Shown: positions 6,701-13,609 of the stretch, one piece after another | Position numbering within the stretch: the stretch's first letter is position 1 | How the letters are laid out: every line of letters begins with the position of its first letter | Origin: Mageeibacillus sp. UBA5439 | GTDB lineage: Bacteria; Bacillota; Clostridia; Saccharofermentanales; DTU023 | Direction: 5' to 3' | Length of the DNA stretch: 19,050 bases | Assembly: GCA_002427505.1 (NCBI GenBank) | Contig: DIRJ01000016.1 | Location: 75,296-94,345, forward strand | Translations under genes and position numbers: made by a program | Notes under the pieces: generated by a model | What the model saw: only the letters and a program-made list of their open reading frames with translations | Told to the model about the DNA's origin: nothing | Database searches by the model: none

Positions 6701-9700
6701 TTTCGATCTCCTTCATAGTGTAGAACTCGAGCTCATCACCAACTTTGATATCATTGAAGCGTTCCACACCGGCTCCGAACTCATAGCCCTGAGCGACTTC
6801 GCGCACGTCATCTTTAAAGCGTTTCAGCGAAGCCAGTTCACCATCGTAAATCAGTAAGCCATCACGAACCACACGGACTTTATTGTTGCGGTTGGCCTTG
6901 CCCGAAGTCATGTACGAGCCGGCAACAGTACCTACACCGGTAATCTTGAAGATCTCACGCACCTCGGCCTGTGCGGTAACCACTTCTTTGTATTCAGGGG
7001 CAAGCATGCCCTTCATCGCATGTTCAATCTCTTCGATCATCTCGTAGATAACACTGTAAAGCCTGATCTCTACATCAGCTTCTGCAGCCTGTTCCCGCGC
7101 AACTGCAGAAGGTCTGACGTTGAAGCCGACAATAATTGCATCTGCTGCTTCTGCAAGGCGAATGTCTGATTCGTTAATCCCGCCGGTAGCACTGTGGATG
7201 ACATGAACCTGAATCTTATCAGTGGAAAGACCTACCAAAGACTGGCACACGGCCTCAACTGATCCCTTCACGTCACCCTTGACGACAACATTGAGATCGA
7301 CCCTGACACCCTCATCCATTTTGCTGAAGAGAGTATCCAGTGACATATGAGAGGATGCGCGCAATCTTGATTCTCTGTCTTCTTCCTGACGGCGCTCCGC
7401 CAGTGCCCTGGCTACTTTCTCATCTTTTACCTGATAGAGAATATCGCCGCCCTCAGGCACTTCGGACAGGCCAAGTATTTCGACCGGCATTGAAGGTCCG
7501 GCTTCAGTAACCTGCTCACCACGGTCGTTGCGCATCATGCGCACGTGTCCCATGTTGGAACCAACCACAATTGCATCTCCTGTGTGTAAGGTTCCACGCT
7601 GGATCAGGACAGTCGCCACCGGGCCTCTGCCGGCGTCAAGCTCAGCTTCAATTACTGTGCCCTTAGCCTGGCGATTTGGGTTGGCCTTGAGTTCCATGAT
7701 GTCTGCTGTTATGAGGATCGTCTCCAGCAACTCATCCATGTTTTCACCGGTTAAGGCGGAAACCGGAACAATGCTGTTTTCTCCGCCCCAGTCAGCATCC
7801 ATAATATTGTACTGGGCTAATTCTGTCTTAACACGGTCTATATTTGCCTGTGGCCGGTCGATTTTGTTGATCGCCACAATAATTTCTGTATTTGCCGCGC
7901 GGGCATGGTTAATGGCTTCTATGGTCTGGGGCATGACACCGTCATCGGCAGCAACCACCAGAACGGCAATATCGGTTACCAGAGCTCCGCGGGCACGCAT
8001 GGTTGTGAAAGCCTCATGTCCGGGTGTGTCCAGGAAGGTGATCTTGCGGTCATGCAGCTCAACTGTATATGCACCTATGTGCTGGGTTATGCCGCCGGCT
8101 TCACCCGTAGTAACATTTGTATTTCTAATATAGTCCAGAATCGATGTCTTGCCGTGGTCGACGTGACCCATAACCACCACAACCGGCGGACGGGCTTGCA
8201 GGTCCTCTTCCTTGTCGGGAGTGTCATCAAAGAGGATATCCTCTTCTGAAACTACAACTAGCTTTTCGGTCTCAACATTGAATTCACCCGCAATAAGCGT
8301 TGCAGTGTCAAAGTCCACTTCCTGATTTATGGTAGCCATCACACCAAGTTCCATCAATTTCATGATGACGTCGGCTGTGGTTTTCTTTAAAGCTTCTGCC
8401 AATTCTTTAACGGTCAGACTTTCCGGCAGGACAACCTTGAGAACTTGCGCCGCCTTACGCTCTCTTTCAGCTTTGGCTTCCAGACGCTGTTTACGCTCTA
8501 GTTCCAGGGCTTCCTGTCGCTCACGCTGCTGGTCGCGTTCACGGTCTGCACGATGCTTATCACGGTCTTGCTGTTTCTGTCTTTGCGCGTATGCTTTACG
8601 GGAAATATCCTTCTCGATCACTTCCGGCTTGACGGTTTCTACAGGAGGTCGTTGCTGTGCAGAGCGACCGCGATCAGGAGCAGTTCTTGCTGCCGGTCCG
8701 AAATTTGTTCTTCCGGCCGGGGGTCTTGATCTGTCACTGCCACGTCTGTCATATTGCTGGCTGCGGTCTGTTTGTGGCGCACTGCGTCTGTCATATTGCT
8801 GGCTGCGGTCTGTTTGTGGCGCACTACGTCTGTCATATCGCTGGCTGCGGTCCGTTTGTGGCGTACTACGTCCTTGTTGGGCCTGACGGTAATCTGCCGG
8901 TGCTGACTGGCGACGATCCGCGGCCGGCTTGTCAGCATCTTTGCCGACATAGCTACCTTGCTGCGGTCTGACTCTGGGCTTGGCCTGTGGTGCTGCCGCT
9001 TCTTTCTTTTTGGGCGGAGTCGGAGTTTTCACTTCAACTTCTTTGACTTGCTGCGTTAGCGGGCGTGATATTTCAGCAACACGCGCTGCCTCTTCATAAT
9101 GATTCACCTCTTTGGCATCCTCCAAAGTTTGAGTTTTTTCAGTAGTAGTTTTCGCGGCTGCCGGCTCTTTTTTTGCCGCAGGCTTCTCTGTTGTTTTAAC
9201 CGCTTTTTCAGTAACTGCTTTCTTTTCTGTCGCACCGGCCTCGGGAGCTTTCTTCTTTGCAGGCTCTTTCGCTTTCTTCCCGGCAGCGGCAAGTTCCGCA
9301 GCCGGCTCAGCTGTTGTGCTGACAGTTTTTTCTGCAGCCTTTTTGGCAGCTGCCGGTTTGACACTGTCCTCGGCAGCCTTGCCCGCCTTAGGAGCAGCTT
9401 TCTGCCTGGCCTTAGTTTTTTCAGCACTGACGTCAGCCGGAACTGTTGCTGTTGCTGTTACAGTGGTTATATCAGCCTTGAACACATCTGTCTCAGGAAT
9501 AGTTTCCTTTGCCACTTCAGGAACTTCTTCTTTCTCGGCAGGCAGTCCGGCCGCCTCAGCCGCAGCTGTATCCTGAGTGCTTTCGTCTATAGTATCAGCG
9601 GCTTTCTTTTTACTCTTTTTAATAACTTTGATCACGCTGGTAATATTTTTTCCGGAAATCCCTTTCATCTCGATCGTCGATCCGGGACCATCCAATGATT

Positions 9701-9881
9701 TCATTTTGAGGGCAGGATCATTTGAAGCAGCTTGAACAATCTCCTCTTCTTCAGCGGGAGTTTCTTCAATTTCTTCTTCCGGCGGCACTTCCACCTCTTG
9801 CTGCAACTGTTGACGCAGAGCTTCTTCTTCAGTCATAAAACCAGCTCTGAGTCCAGAATCTGCTTCTTCTCTTTTAACCAT
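6693..9881 (-). CDS. infB: Translation initiation factor IF-2 with very long N-terminal extension
   Basis: IF-2 is the GTPase that delivers fMet-tRNA to the 30S subunit and promotes subunit joining. The G domain is complete: GHVDHGKT (572-579), GGITQHIGAY, DTPGHEAF (618-625) and NKID (672-675). Domain II, domain III and the C-terminal fMet-tRNA-binding domain (ending near GYEFGAGVERFNDIKVGDELE) follow. At 1062 residues it is long. About 480 residues precede the IF2N-like segment (VLPESLTVKELAEALKKTTADVIMKLMELG). They are Ala/Lys/Glu/Pro/Thr-rich, then Arg/Gln/Asp/Tyr-rich with three 14-residue tandem repeats (about 339-380). ATG 9881 has GGGAGGG upstream, formed by the last codons of ylxQ. 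It overlaps rbfA by 8 nt. Confidence 0.98.
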   Translation of the reverse strand: MVKREEADSGLRAGFMTEEEALRQQLQQEVEVPPEEEIEETPAEEEEIVQAASNDPALKMKSLDGPGSTIEMKGISGKNITSVIKVIKKSKKKAADTIDESTQDTAAAEAAGLPAEKEEVPEVAKETIPETDVFKADITTVTATATVPADVSAEKTKARQKAAPKAGKAAEDSVKPAAAKKAAEKTVSTTAEPAAELAAAGKKAKEPAKKKAPEAGATEKKAVTEKAVKTTEKPAAKKEPAAAKTTTEKTQTLEDAKEVNHYEEAARVAEISRPLTQQVKEVEVKTPTPPKKKEAAAPQAKPRVRPQQGSYVGKDADKPAADRRQSAPADYRQAQQGRSTPQTDRSQRYDRRSAPQTDRSQQYDRRSAPQTDRSQQYDRRGSDRSRPPAGRTNFGPAARTAPDRGRSAQQRPPVETVKPEVIEKDISRKAYAQRQKQQDRDKHRADRERDQQRERQEALELERKQRLEAKAERERKAAQVLKVVLPESLTVKELAEALKKTTADVIMKLMELGVMATINQEVDFDTATLIAGEFNVETEKLVVVSEEDILFDDTPDKEEDLQARPPVVVVMGHVDHGKTSILDYIRNTNVTTGEAGGITQHIGAYTVELHDRKITFLDTPGHEAFTTMRARGALVTDIAVLVVAADDGVMPQTIEAINHARAANTEIIVAINKIDRPQANIDRVKTELAQYNIMDADWGGENSIVPVSALTGENMDELLETILITADIMELKANPNRQAKGTVIEAELDAGRGPVATVLIQRGTLHTGDAIVVGSNMGHVRMMRNDRGEQVTEAGPSMPVEILGLSEVPEGGDILYQVKDEKVARALAERRQEEDRESRLRASSHMSLDTLFSKMDEGVRVDLNVVVKGDVKGSVEAVCQSLVGLSTDKIQVHVIHSATGGINESDIRLAEAADAIIVGFNVRPSAVAREQAAEADVEIRLYSVIYEMIEEIEHAMKGMLAPEYKEVVTAQAEVREIFKITGVGTVAGSYMTSGKANRNNKVRVVRDGLLIYDGELASLKRFKDDVREVAQGYEFGAGVERFNDIKVGDELEFYTMKEIENV
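8743..8868 (-). repeat. Three tandem 42-bp repeats inside infB
   Basis: Copies lie at 8743-8784, 8785-8826 and 8827-8868. The first two are nearly identical and the third (5'-most in the gene) has several substitutions. Each encodes one 14-residue unit close to RRSAPQTDRSQQYD, in frame with IF-2, giving a disordered Arg/Gln-rich stretch. A short fragment of a further unit follows. The unit length is a multiple of three, so copy-number change keeps the frame. Confidence 0.93.
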
Positions 9882-9887
9882 ATATAT

Positions 9888-10217
9888 CTACCCTCCCTCT
9901 TCGCTTAACGCAGCTTTATCTACCGCATTCCGAATGGTGTGTTCTAATGTTCCTTCTCTTACAGCAATCGCTGCGCAGGAGTTCAAACCCTGAGTTGCCC
10001 CCAGTTCTTCCCTGCTATGCGGTAATTCTCTTAATTGGATCTTGTCTGTCAGTTTAATTAGTCTGATTATCCTGTTGCGAGATGAAGCGCCGAGATCATT
10101 GGAAAAAAATATTGTGCCCTGAAAATTATTTTTCAGTGCGGTCTCGATGCGATCTATGCCCAGAATTACTGCATTGGCCCGTCGGGCCAGTCCCAGCATG
10201 CGCAGATAATAGTTCAA
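9888..10217 (-). CDS. ylxQ: L7Ae-family RNA-binding protein YlxQ
   Basis: This is a small 109-residue protein of the L7Ae/L30e/Gadd45 fold, a family that binds kink-turn RNA. The N-terminus YYLRMLGLARRANAVILGID and the later GTIFFSNDLGASSRNRIIRLI match YlxQ proteins encoded between rnpM and infB across Bacillota. The start is a TTG at 10217-10215, overlapping the rnpM stop as TTGA. AAAGGA stands about 6 nt upstream, which supports it over the internal ATG at residue 7. Its 3' end supplies the ribosome binding site of infB. The RNA target in vivo is not known from sequence. Confidence 0.9.
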   Translation of the reverse strand: MNYYLRMLGLARRANAVILGIDRIETALKNNFQGTIFFSNDLGASSRNRIIRLIKLTDKIQLRELPHSREELGATQGLNSCAAIAVREGTLEHTIRNAVDKAALSEEGG

Positions 10218-10498
10218 ACAAGTTCCTTTCTCTTAATTTCTTCCAGTTTAATTACTTCTTCCAGTTCCTGCAGTATCTCTTCCGGCACAGGCCGCCGCAG
10301 GGAACGTTGTAGTGAGCGATGTTTTAAAGCAAGCTCATAACAGCTTAAACTATTACATAGATATGCGCTGCGACCTTCTAAGTGCGGACCGGGATTTATT
10401 CCCATGCGGCCATCGGCTGCAGATACGATACGCAAAAATTCTGCCTGATCAGCTTTGCGGCGGCAGGCTACACAGATTCTTTGCTGTTTCGCGCGCAT
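10214..10498 (-). CDS. rnpM: YlxR/RnpM family RNA-binding protein
   Basis: This is a 94-residue protein of the DUF448/YlxR family. The Bacillus subtilis member, renamed RnpM, has been reported to bind RNase P RNA and modulate its activity. The family pattern is visible: QRICVACRRKADQAEFLRIV (6-25), EGRSAYLCNSLSCYELALK (41-59) and a basic helix RSLQRSLRRPVPEE. The C-terminus is a charged helix. ATG 10498 has AGAGGTG 5 nt upstream. The gene overlaps ylxQ by 4 nt and starts 64 bp after nusA. The family assignment is firm; the RnpM role is transferred by homology. Confidence 0.92.
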   Translation of the reverse strand: MRAKQQRICVACRRKADQAEFLRIVSAADGRMGINPGPHLEGRSAYLCNSLSCYELALKHRSLQRSLRRPVPEEILQELEEVIKLEEIKRKELV

Positions 10499-10562
10499 TA
10501 TAACACCTCTGCTACACTTCGTCTTGCTCTTACTCTACTTCAGCTACCACATCAGTTTCTTC

Positions 10563-11891
10563 CTAAAACTCAAGATCTGCCGTATCATCGGACATAACAT
10601 TTATTGTTTGCTCGAGGTTATCAAAGAAATCGATAGCTTCACGCTCATCTGCAGGGCCTGCAGCCTCCGGCTGCAGGAGCTCATCTTCGGTCCCATCATA
10701 GCCCTCTTCATGGATAGCAGTATCGTCGGGATCGTAACGTTCAGCCTCATCAGCTGCGACTGCCTCGTCAAATCCCGGCAGCCAGGCAGCTTCAATCATC
10801 TCCCGATACTGCGATTCGCTCTTGATGTCTATTTTCCAGCCGGTCAGTTTAGCAGCCAGCCGGGCGTTTTGCCCTTCTTTTCCAATCGCCAGTGAAAGCT
10901 GATGATCAGCCACGATAACACGGGCACTTCTGTCTTCTTCTTGAAGTATGACACGGACCACTTTGGCCGGAGACAGTGCATTGCTGATGAAAACCTGAAC
11001 ATCAGGGTCCCAGGCAATTATATCAATTTTCTCACCATTTAATTCATCAATCACCGCCTGCACTCTCAGGCCGCGCTGTCCGACACAGGCGCCGACCGGA
11101 TCGACATTAGGATCATTGCTGATGACCGCCATCTTAGTGCGGGAACCGGCTTCTCTGGCGATACTGGCAATCTCAACTACGCCGGCACCGATTTCCGGAG
11201 ACTCCTGTTCAAAAATTCGGCGCACCAGATCCGGGTGGCTGCGCGAAACGATAATTATCGGACGATTGCGGCGTTCATCGACCTTGAGAACATAAAAACG
11301 CATTCTCTGGTTAAAACGGTAATTATCCAGTTTTGACTGCTGGCTGTACGGCAGTACAGCTTCAGCCCGGTCTATATCTACAGTTACTTCACTGCGGTCC
11401 TTGCGCTGAACCACTCCGGTAGCCAGACCGCCCACCCGGTCAGAAAATTCATTATGGATCCGCTCTTTCTCTGCCTGAGAAAGTCGTTGGTTGATGACGC
11501 TCTTTGCAGTCTGGGCAGCCAAACGACCGAAATCCGCAGGGTCTACCTCTTTAACCAGCTGATCGCCCGGCTCCAGCTCGTCAGACAGGGCCAGTGCCTC
11601 TTTCAGCGAAATCTCAGAGTTGGGATCTTCTACTTGCTCGACTACAGTAATAGGCTGATACACCCGCATCTCACCTGTTTCTCTGTCGATATGAGCAGTA
11701 ATGCCGTCATCGCGCTCTTCATCGCCTTCATCATCTGCCCGCTCTGCACGATCCTTATCCTTTACACGAATAACGAACTCACGGCGGTAGGCGGCAACCA
11801 GCGCTTCCTCGATCGCCTCCAAGAGCGTTTCGGTGTCAATACCGCGCTCTTTCTGCAATGACTTCAGGGCATCAATAAATTCCCGGTTCAT
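10563..11891 (-). CDS. nusA: Transcription termination/antitermination factor NusA
   Basis: NusA binds RNA polymerase and nascent RNA and controls pausing, termination and antitermination. From ATG 11891 (MNREFIDALKSLQKERGIDT, with AAAGGAG 5 nt upstream) the protein has 442 residues. An upstream in-frame ATG at 11930 has no such support. Domains: N-terminal polymerase-binding domain to about 135; S1 domain (about 150-215, GLATGVVQRKDRSEVTVDI); KH1 with GACVGQRGLRVQAV (267-280); KH2 with AIGKEGQNARLAAKLTGW (335-352). It differs from the 371-residue B. subtilis protein by an acidic insertion at about 50-63 and an acidic C-terminal tail of about 70 residues (372-442). It follows rimP by 42 bp, as is standard. 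Confidence 0.97.
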   Translation of the reverse strand: MNREFIDALKSLQKERGIDTETLLEAIEEALVAAYRREFVIRVKDKDRAERADDEGDEERDDGITAHIDRETGEMRVYQPITVVEQVEDPNSEISLKEALALSDELEPGDQLVKEVDPADFGRLAAQTAKSVINQRLSQAEKERIHNEFSDRVGGLATGVVQRKDRSEVTVDIDRAEAVLPYSQQSKLDNYRFNQRMRFYVLKVDERRNRPIIIVSRSHPDLVRRIFEQESPEIGAGVVEIASIAREAGSRTKMAVISNDPNVDPVGACVGQRGLRVQAVIDELNGEKIDIIAWDPDVQVFISNALSPAKVVRVILQEEDRSARVIVADHQLSLAIGKEGQNARLAAKLTGWKIDIKSESQYREMIEAAWLPGFDEAVAADEAERYDPDDTAIHEEGYDGTEDELLQPEAAGPADEREAIDFFDNLEQTINVMSDDTADLEF

Positions 11892-11933
11892 ATTTTCTCC
11901 TTTTATCCTATCCTGCAAAATGCAAGTCAATTT

Positions 11934-12392
11934 TTAAAAAACTACTTCGCGCTTAATGTGCGCTATCTGCTTCAGGGGAAACATGATTTTCTCCCCGTCA
12001 CGCTCAATCCCGGCCTGATCTTCTGAGAAGACCAGCGGTCCGACAAATACTTTTTCCCCGTCCACAGCTGCATAAAGCTTCACGCTGACTATTTCACCTT
12101 CATACCTGATAAAATCAGCCCTGTCCTGAAGCGGGCGATCGAGTCCCGGTGATGAGACTTCGAAGGCATCATAATGATCTATCTTCAAATCAAATTCTAC
12201 TATCGGATCCGCCAATTCACTCAATTCTGTCAGCTGATCAAGTGTCACCCCGCCTCTGCAATCAGCCAGCAGACGTAAAATTGAGCGGTTTCCCGCTCGT
12301 TCTGTCTCCACATCCAATAGCTCCAGACCAAGCGACGCCGCCAGGGGCGATATTTTTTCCATTATCATCTCTTTTTCTGATATAGCTTTCAT
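11934..12392 (-). CDS. rimP: Ribosome maturation factor RimP
   Basis: RimP assists 30S assembly. The 152 residues contain the N-terminal domain (LGLELLDVETERAGNRSILR, then GGVTLDQLTELSELAD) and the conserved junction FEVSSPGLDRPL (77-88). A C-terminal SH3-like domain ending KQIAHIKREVVF follows. ATG 12392 is supported by TAGGAGAGA upstream, although starts at codons 9 or 11 are possible. It is the first gene of the long nusA-infB unit, directly behind a near-consensus promoter and a leader hairpin. Confidence 0.95.
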   Translation of the reverse strand: MKAISEKEMIMEKISPLAASLGLELLDVETERAGNRSILRLLADCRGGVTLDQLTELSELADPIVEFDLKIDHYDAFEVSSPGLDRPLQDRADFIRYEGEIVSVKLYAAVDGEKVFVGPLVFSEDQAGIERDGEKIMFPLKQIAHIKREVVF

Positions 12393-12413
12393 GAGAATAT
12401 CTCTCCTACAAAC

Positions 12414-12438
12414 GAAAGAGCGGGACCCCCGCTCTTTC
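12414..12438 (-). promoter_or_regulatory. Strong leader hairpin upstream of rimP
   Basis: A perfect 11-bp stem (GAAAGAGCGGG paired with CCCGCTCTTTC) closes a 3-nt loop. It lies in the predicted 5' leader of the rimP operon, about 18 nt after the expected start and shortly before the rimP ribosome binding site. On the minus strand the 3' arm runs into UUUCGUUUGU, an imperfect U-rich stretch. It could therefore be a weak attenuator or a 5' stabilising stem; the sequence does not decide. Confidence 0.7.
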
Positions 12439-12462
12439 TACATACCAAAAGTATTATATTGT

Positions 12463-12491
12463 ATTATAATCTGCTTTGCCCTTAAGGTCAA
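12463..12491 (-). promoter_or_regulatory. SigA-type promoter of the rimP-nusA-infB-rodA operon
   Basis: On the minus strand TTGACC (12486-12491) and TATAAT (12463-12468) are separated by exactly 17 bp, one base off consensus overall. This is the strongest promoter match I see in the window. A start near 12456 gives a leader of about 64 nt containing the 12414-12438 hairpin. A second TATAAT at 12453-12458 has no matching -35 box. Confidence 0.85.
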
Positions 12492-12516
12492 GTGCCGGCA
12501 GTTTTTCACCCACTAT

Positions 12517-12541
12517 CAGTGCATAAAACATTTTTGCACTG
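12517..12541. repeat. Inverted repeat in the rimP / P-loop gene intergenic region
   Basis: CAGTGCA (12517-12523) and TGCACTG (12535-12541) are exact reverse complements. Three more A-T pairs form inside after one T-T mismatch, giving a possible 10-bp stem. It lies upstream of the plus-strand P-loop gene and beyond the rimP -35 box. It could be an operator or an RNA hairpin. No convincing plus-strand promoter could be assigned around it. Confidence 0.4.
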
Positions 12542-12612
12542 AGTCCTATGTTTTTTCTAAGCTCTGAAGTAGAATGATACTATGTTCAAGGACAGAAAGA
12601 AAGGAGAATAAA

Positions 12613-13035
12613 ATGATTGATTTAATAGTAGGAGCCAAGGGCTCAGGAAAGACCCCGCTCATGCTGAAGGAAATTGAAAACGAAGCTCGCAAGGAAAATT
12701 CTAATATAGTTTTTATTGAACACGGTCACCGTCTTGACCATGTAGTTCCCCACTCAATCCGTCTTATTGATATAACTGAATATCCTGTTAGAGGTTATGC
12801 AGAGCTGATTGCCTTCCTGGCCGGTCTTAGTGCGAAAGATTACGATATTACCCATATATATATTGATAGTGTTTTCAAAGTTGTTGGCGATGATGATCCC
12901 CAGCATCTCGTCACATTTGTTAAAAACCTGGTCGCATTCGCCCCCAAAGTTGACAGCCATATTACCATCGCCGTAAGCTGTGATCCTGATAAAATACCAT
13001 CCGAAATACAGCAGTTTATGCGTGATTTTGAATGA
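12613..13035 (+). CDS. Small P-loop protein of unknown function
   Basis: This 140-residue cytosolic protein has a clear Walker A motif, GAKGSGKT (residues 7-14), at its very N-terminus. A hydrophobic strand ending in Asp (ITHIYIDS, 79-86) resembles Walker B. The remaining fold is alpha/beta with no membrane segment. I recall similar short ATP-binding proteins annotated as hypothetical in many clostridia, but no function can be assigned. ATG 12613 is preceded by AAAGGAG with good spacing, so I reject the in-frame ATG at 12574. Its stop is 10 bp before the mscL start, so the two are very likely co-transcribed. It is divergent from rimP. Confidence 0.85.
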   Translation: MIDLIVGAKGSGKTPLMLKEIENEARKENSNIVFIEHGHRLDHVVPHSIRLIDITEYPVRGYAELIAFLAGLSAKDYDITHIYIDSVFKVVGDDDPQHLVTFVKNLVAFAPKVDSHITIAVSCDPDKIPSEIQQFMRDFE

Positions 13036-13045
13036 GGAGATAATT

Positions 13046-13474
13046 ATGTGGAAAGAATTTAAAGAGTTTATTGCCCAGGGCAGCGTGATGGACGCAGCCA
13101 TAGGCTTTGTTCTAGGTCTGGCTTTCAAGGCCATCATTGACAGCGTTGTCAATGGTCTGCTCATGCCCATCATCGGTTATCTGACAGCGGGCATTGATTT
13201 TTCAAATCTGAAAATAGTCTTGAAAGAGGCCACAGACCTGGCAGAAGAAGTAGCCATCACCTATGGACAGGTGATTGAAGCAGTTATCAGCTTCCTTCTG
13301 ATTGCTTTCTTCCTTTTCCTGATCGTTAAGGGTCTCAACGCTATGCGTAAAAAGCGCGAAGCCCTGTTAACGGCGGAAGCTGAACCTGAAGCAGCCGCAG
13401 AAGCAGTTCCAACTGAGCTCGAACTGCTGCAGGAGATTCGCGACCTGATGAAAACAGAACAAGAAAACAGATAA
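13046..13474 (+). CDS. mscL: Large-conductance mechanosensitive channel MscL
   Basis: MscL is a pentameric channel in the cytoplasmic membrane that opens under extreme membrane tension, releasing solutes after osmotic downshock. The 142 residues match the family: amphipathic N-terminal helix WKEFKEFIAQGS, TM1 DAAIGFVLGLAFKAIIDSVVNGLLMPIIG (16-44), GIDFSNLKIVL in the extracellular loop, TM2 (about 77-98), and the C-terminal bundle helix ELELLQEIRDLMK. An Ala/Glu-rich linker (about 108-120) joins TM2 to the bundle. ATG 13046 has GAGGAG 5 nt upstream; the longer open frame from 12980 overlaps the preceding gene and lacks family support. It ends at a strong terminator. Confidence 0.97.
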   Translation: MWKEFKEFIAQGSVMDAAIGFVLGLAFKAIIDSVVNGLLMPIIGYLTAGIDFSNLKIVLKEATDLAEEVAITYGQVIEAVISFLLIAFFLFLIVKGLNAMRKKREALLTAEAEPEAAAEAVPTELELLQEIRDLMKTEQENR

Positions 13475-13498
13475 TAATAAAACTTTAATTCTCTTCAA

Positions 13499-13526
13499 AA
13501 AAGCCAGCGCGGCCGCGCTGGCTTTT
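13499..13526. terminator. Bidirectional palindromic terminator between mscL and the heptad-repeat gene
   Basis: A perfect 28-bp palindrome has half AAAAGCCAGCGCGG. On the plus strand its 3' side reads TTTTCTT. On the minus strand it runs into six T residues (13497-13502). It lies between two convergent genes and should terminate both. Confidence 0.9.
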
Positions 13527-13547
13527 CTTATGCATATAATCGTGCCT

Positions 13548-13583
13548 GGCACCAATTGATGCACAGGCACCAATTGATGCACA
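13548..13583. repeat. Two exact tandem copies of an 18-bp sequence
   Basis: GGCACCAATTGATGCACA occurs at 13548-13565 and immediately again at 13566-13583 without a mismatch. The first copy is joined on its left to GTGCCT, making the short palindrome GTGCC-T-GGCAC (13543-13553 region). It lies in the 3' region between convergent genes, outside any credible ORF. It may be a remnant of a dispersed palindromic repeat family or a recent slippage duplication. Confidence 0.85.
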
Positions 13584-13609
13584 TCGTATCATTAATCTAT
13601 GCAGGCAAG

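Noticed and set aside
8743..8868. Regular 42-bp repeats that might be taken for a CRISPR array
   Set aside because: The copies are directly adjacent with no spacers, and they encode an in-frame 14-residue protein repeat of IF-2.
8329..8886. Plus-strand open frame of 185 codons opposite infB
   Set aside because: It is a shadow of infB. Its Arg/Ser/Cys-rich translation comes from the antisense of the low-complexity and repeat region, with no family motif.
9099..9698. Plus-strand open frame of 199 codons, rich in Phe, Leu, Cys and Ser
   Set aside because: It is the antisense of the Ala/Lys/Glu-rich IF-2 extension. Low-complexity coding DNA commonly leaves long antisense frames open.
11454..11861. 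Plus-strand open frame of 135 codons opposite nusA
   Set aside because: It is antisense to well-conserved NusA sequence with no supporting motif.
12453..12458. Second TATAAT as an alternative -10 box for rimP
   Set aside because: No -35-like sequence lies 16-18 bp upstream on the minus strand; the upstream TATAAT at 12463-12468 has a good one.
12980..13045. Longer start for mscL at 12980
   Set aside because: It would overlap the P-loop gene by more than 50 bp, while the ATG at 13046 has a GAGGAG site and the normal MscL N-terminus.
13497..13526. Perfect palindrome as an attachment or recombination site
   Set aside because: Its GC-rich stem, flanking A and T runs and position between convergent genes are fully explained by a bidirectional terminator.
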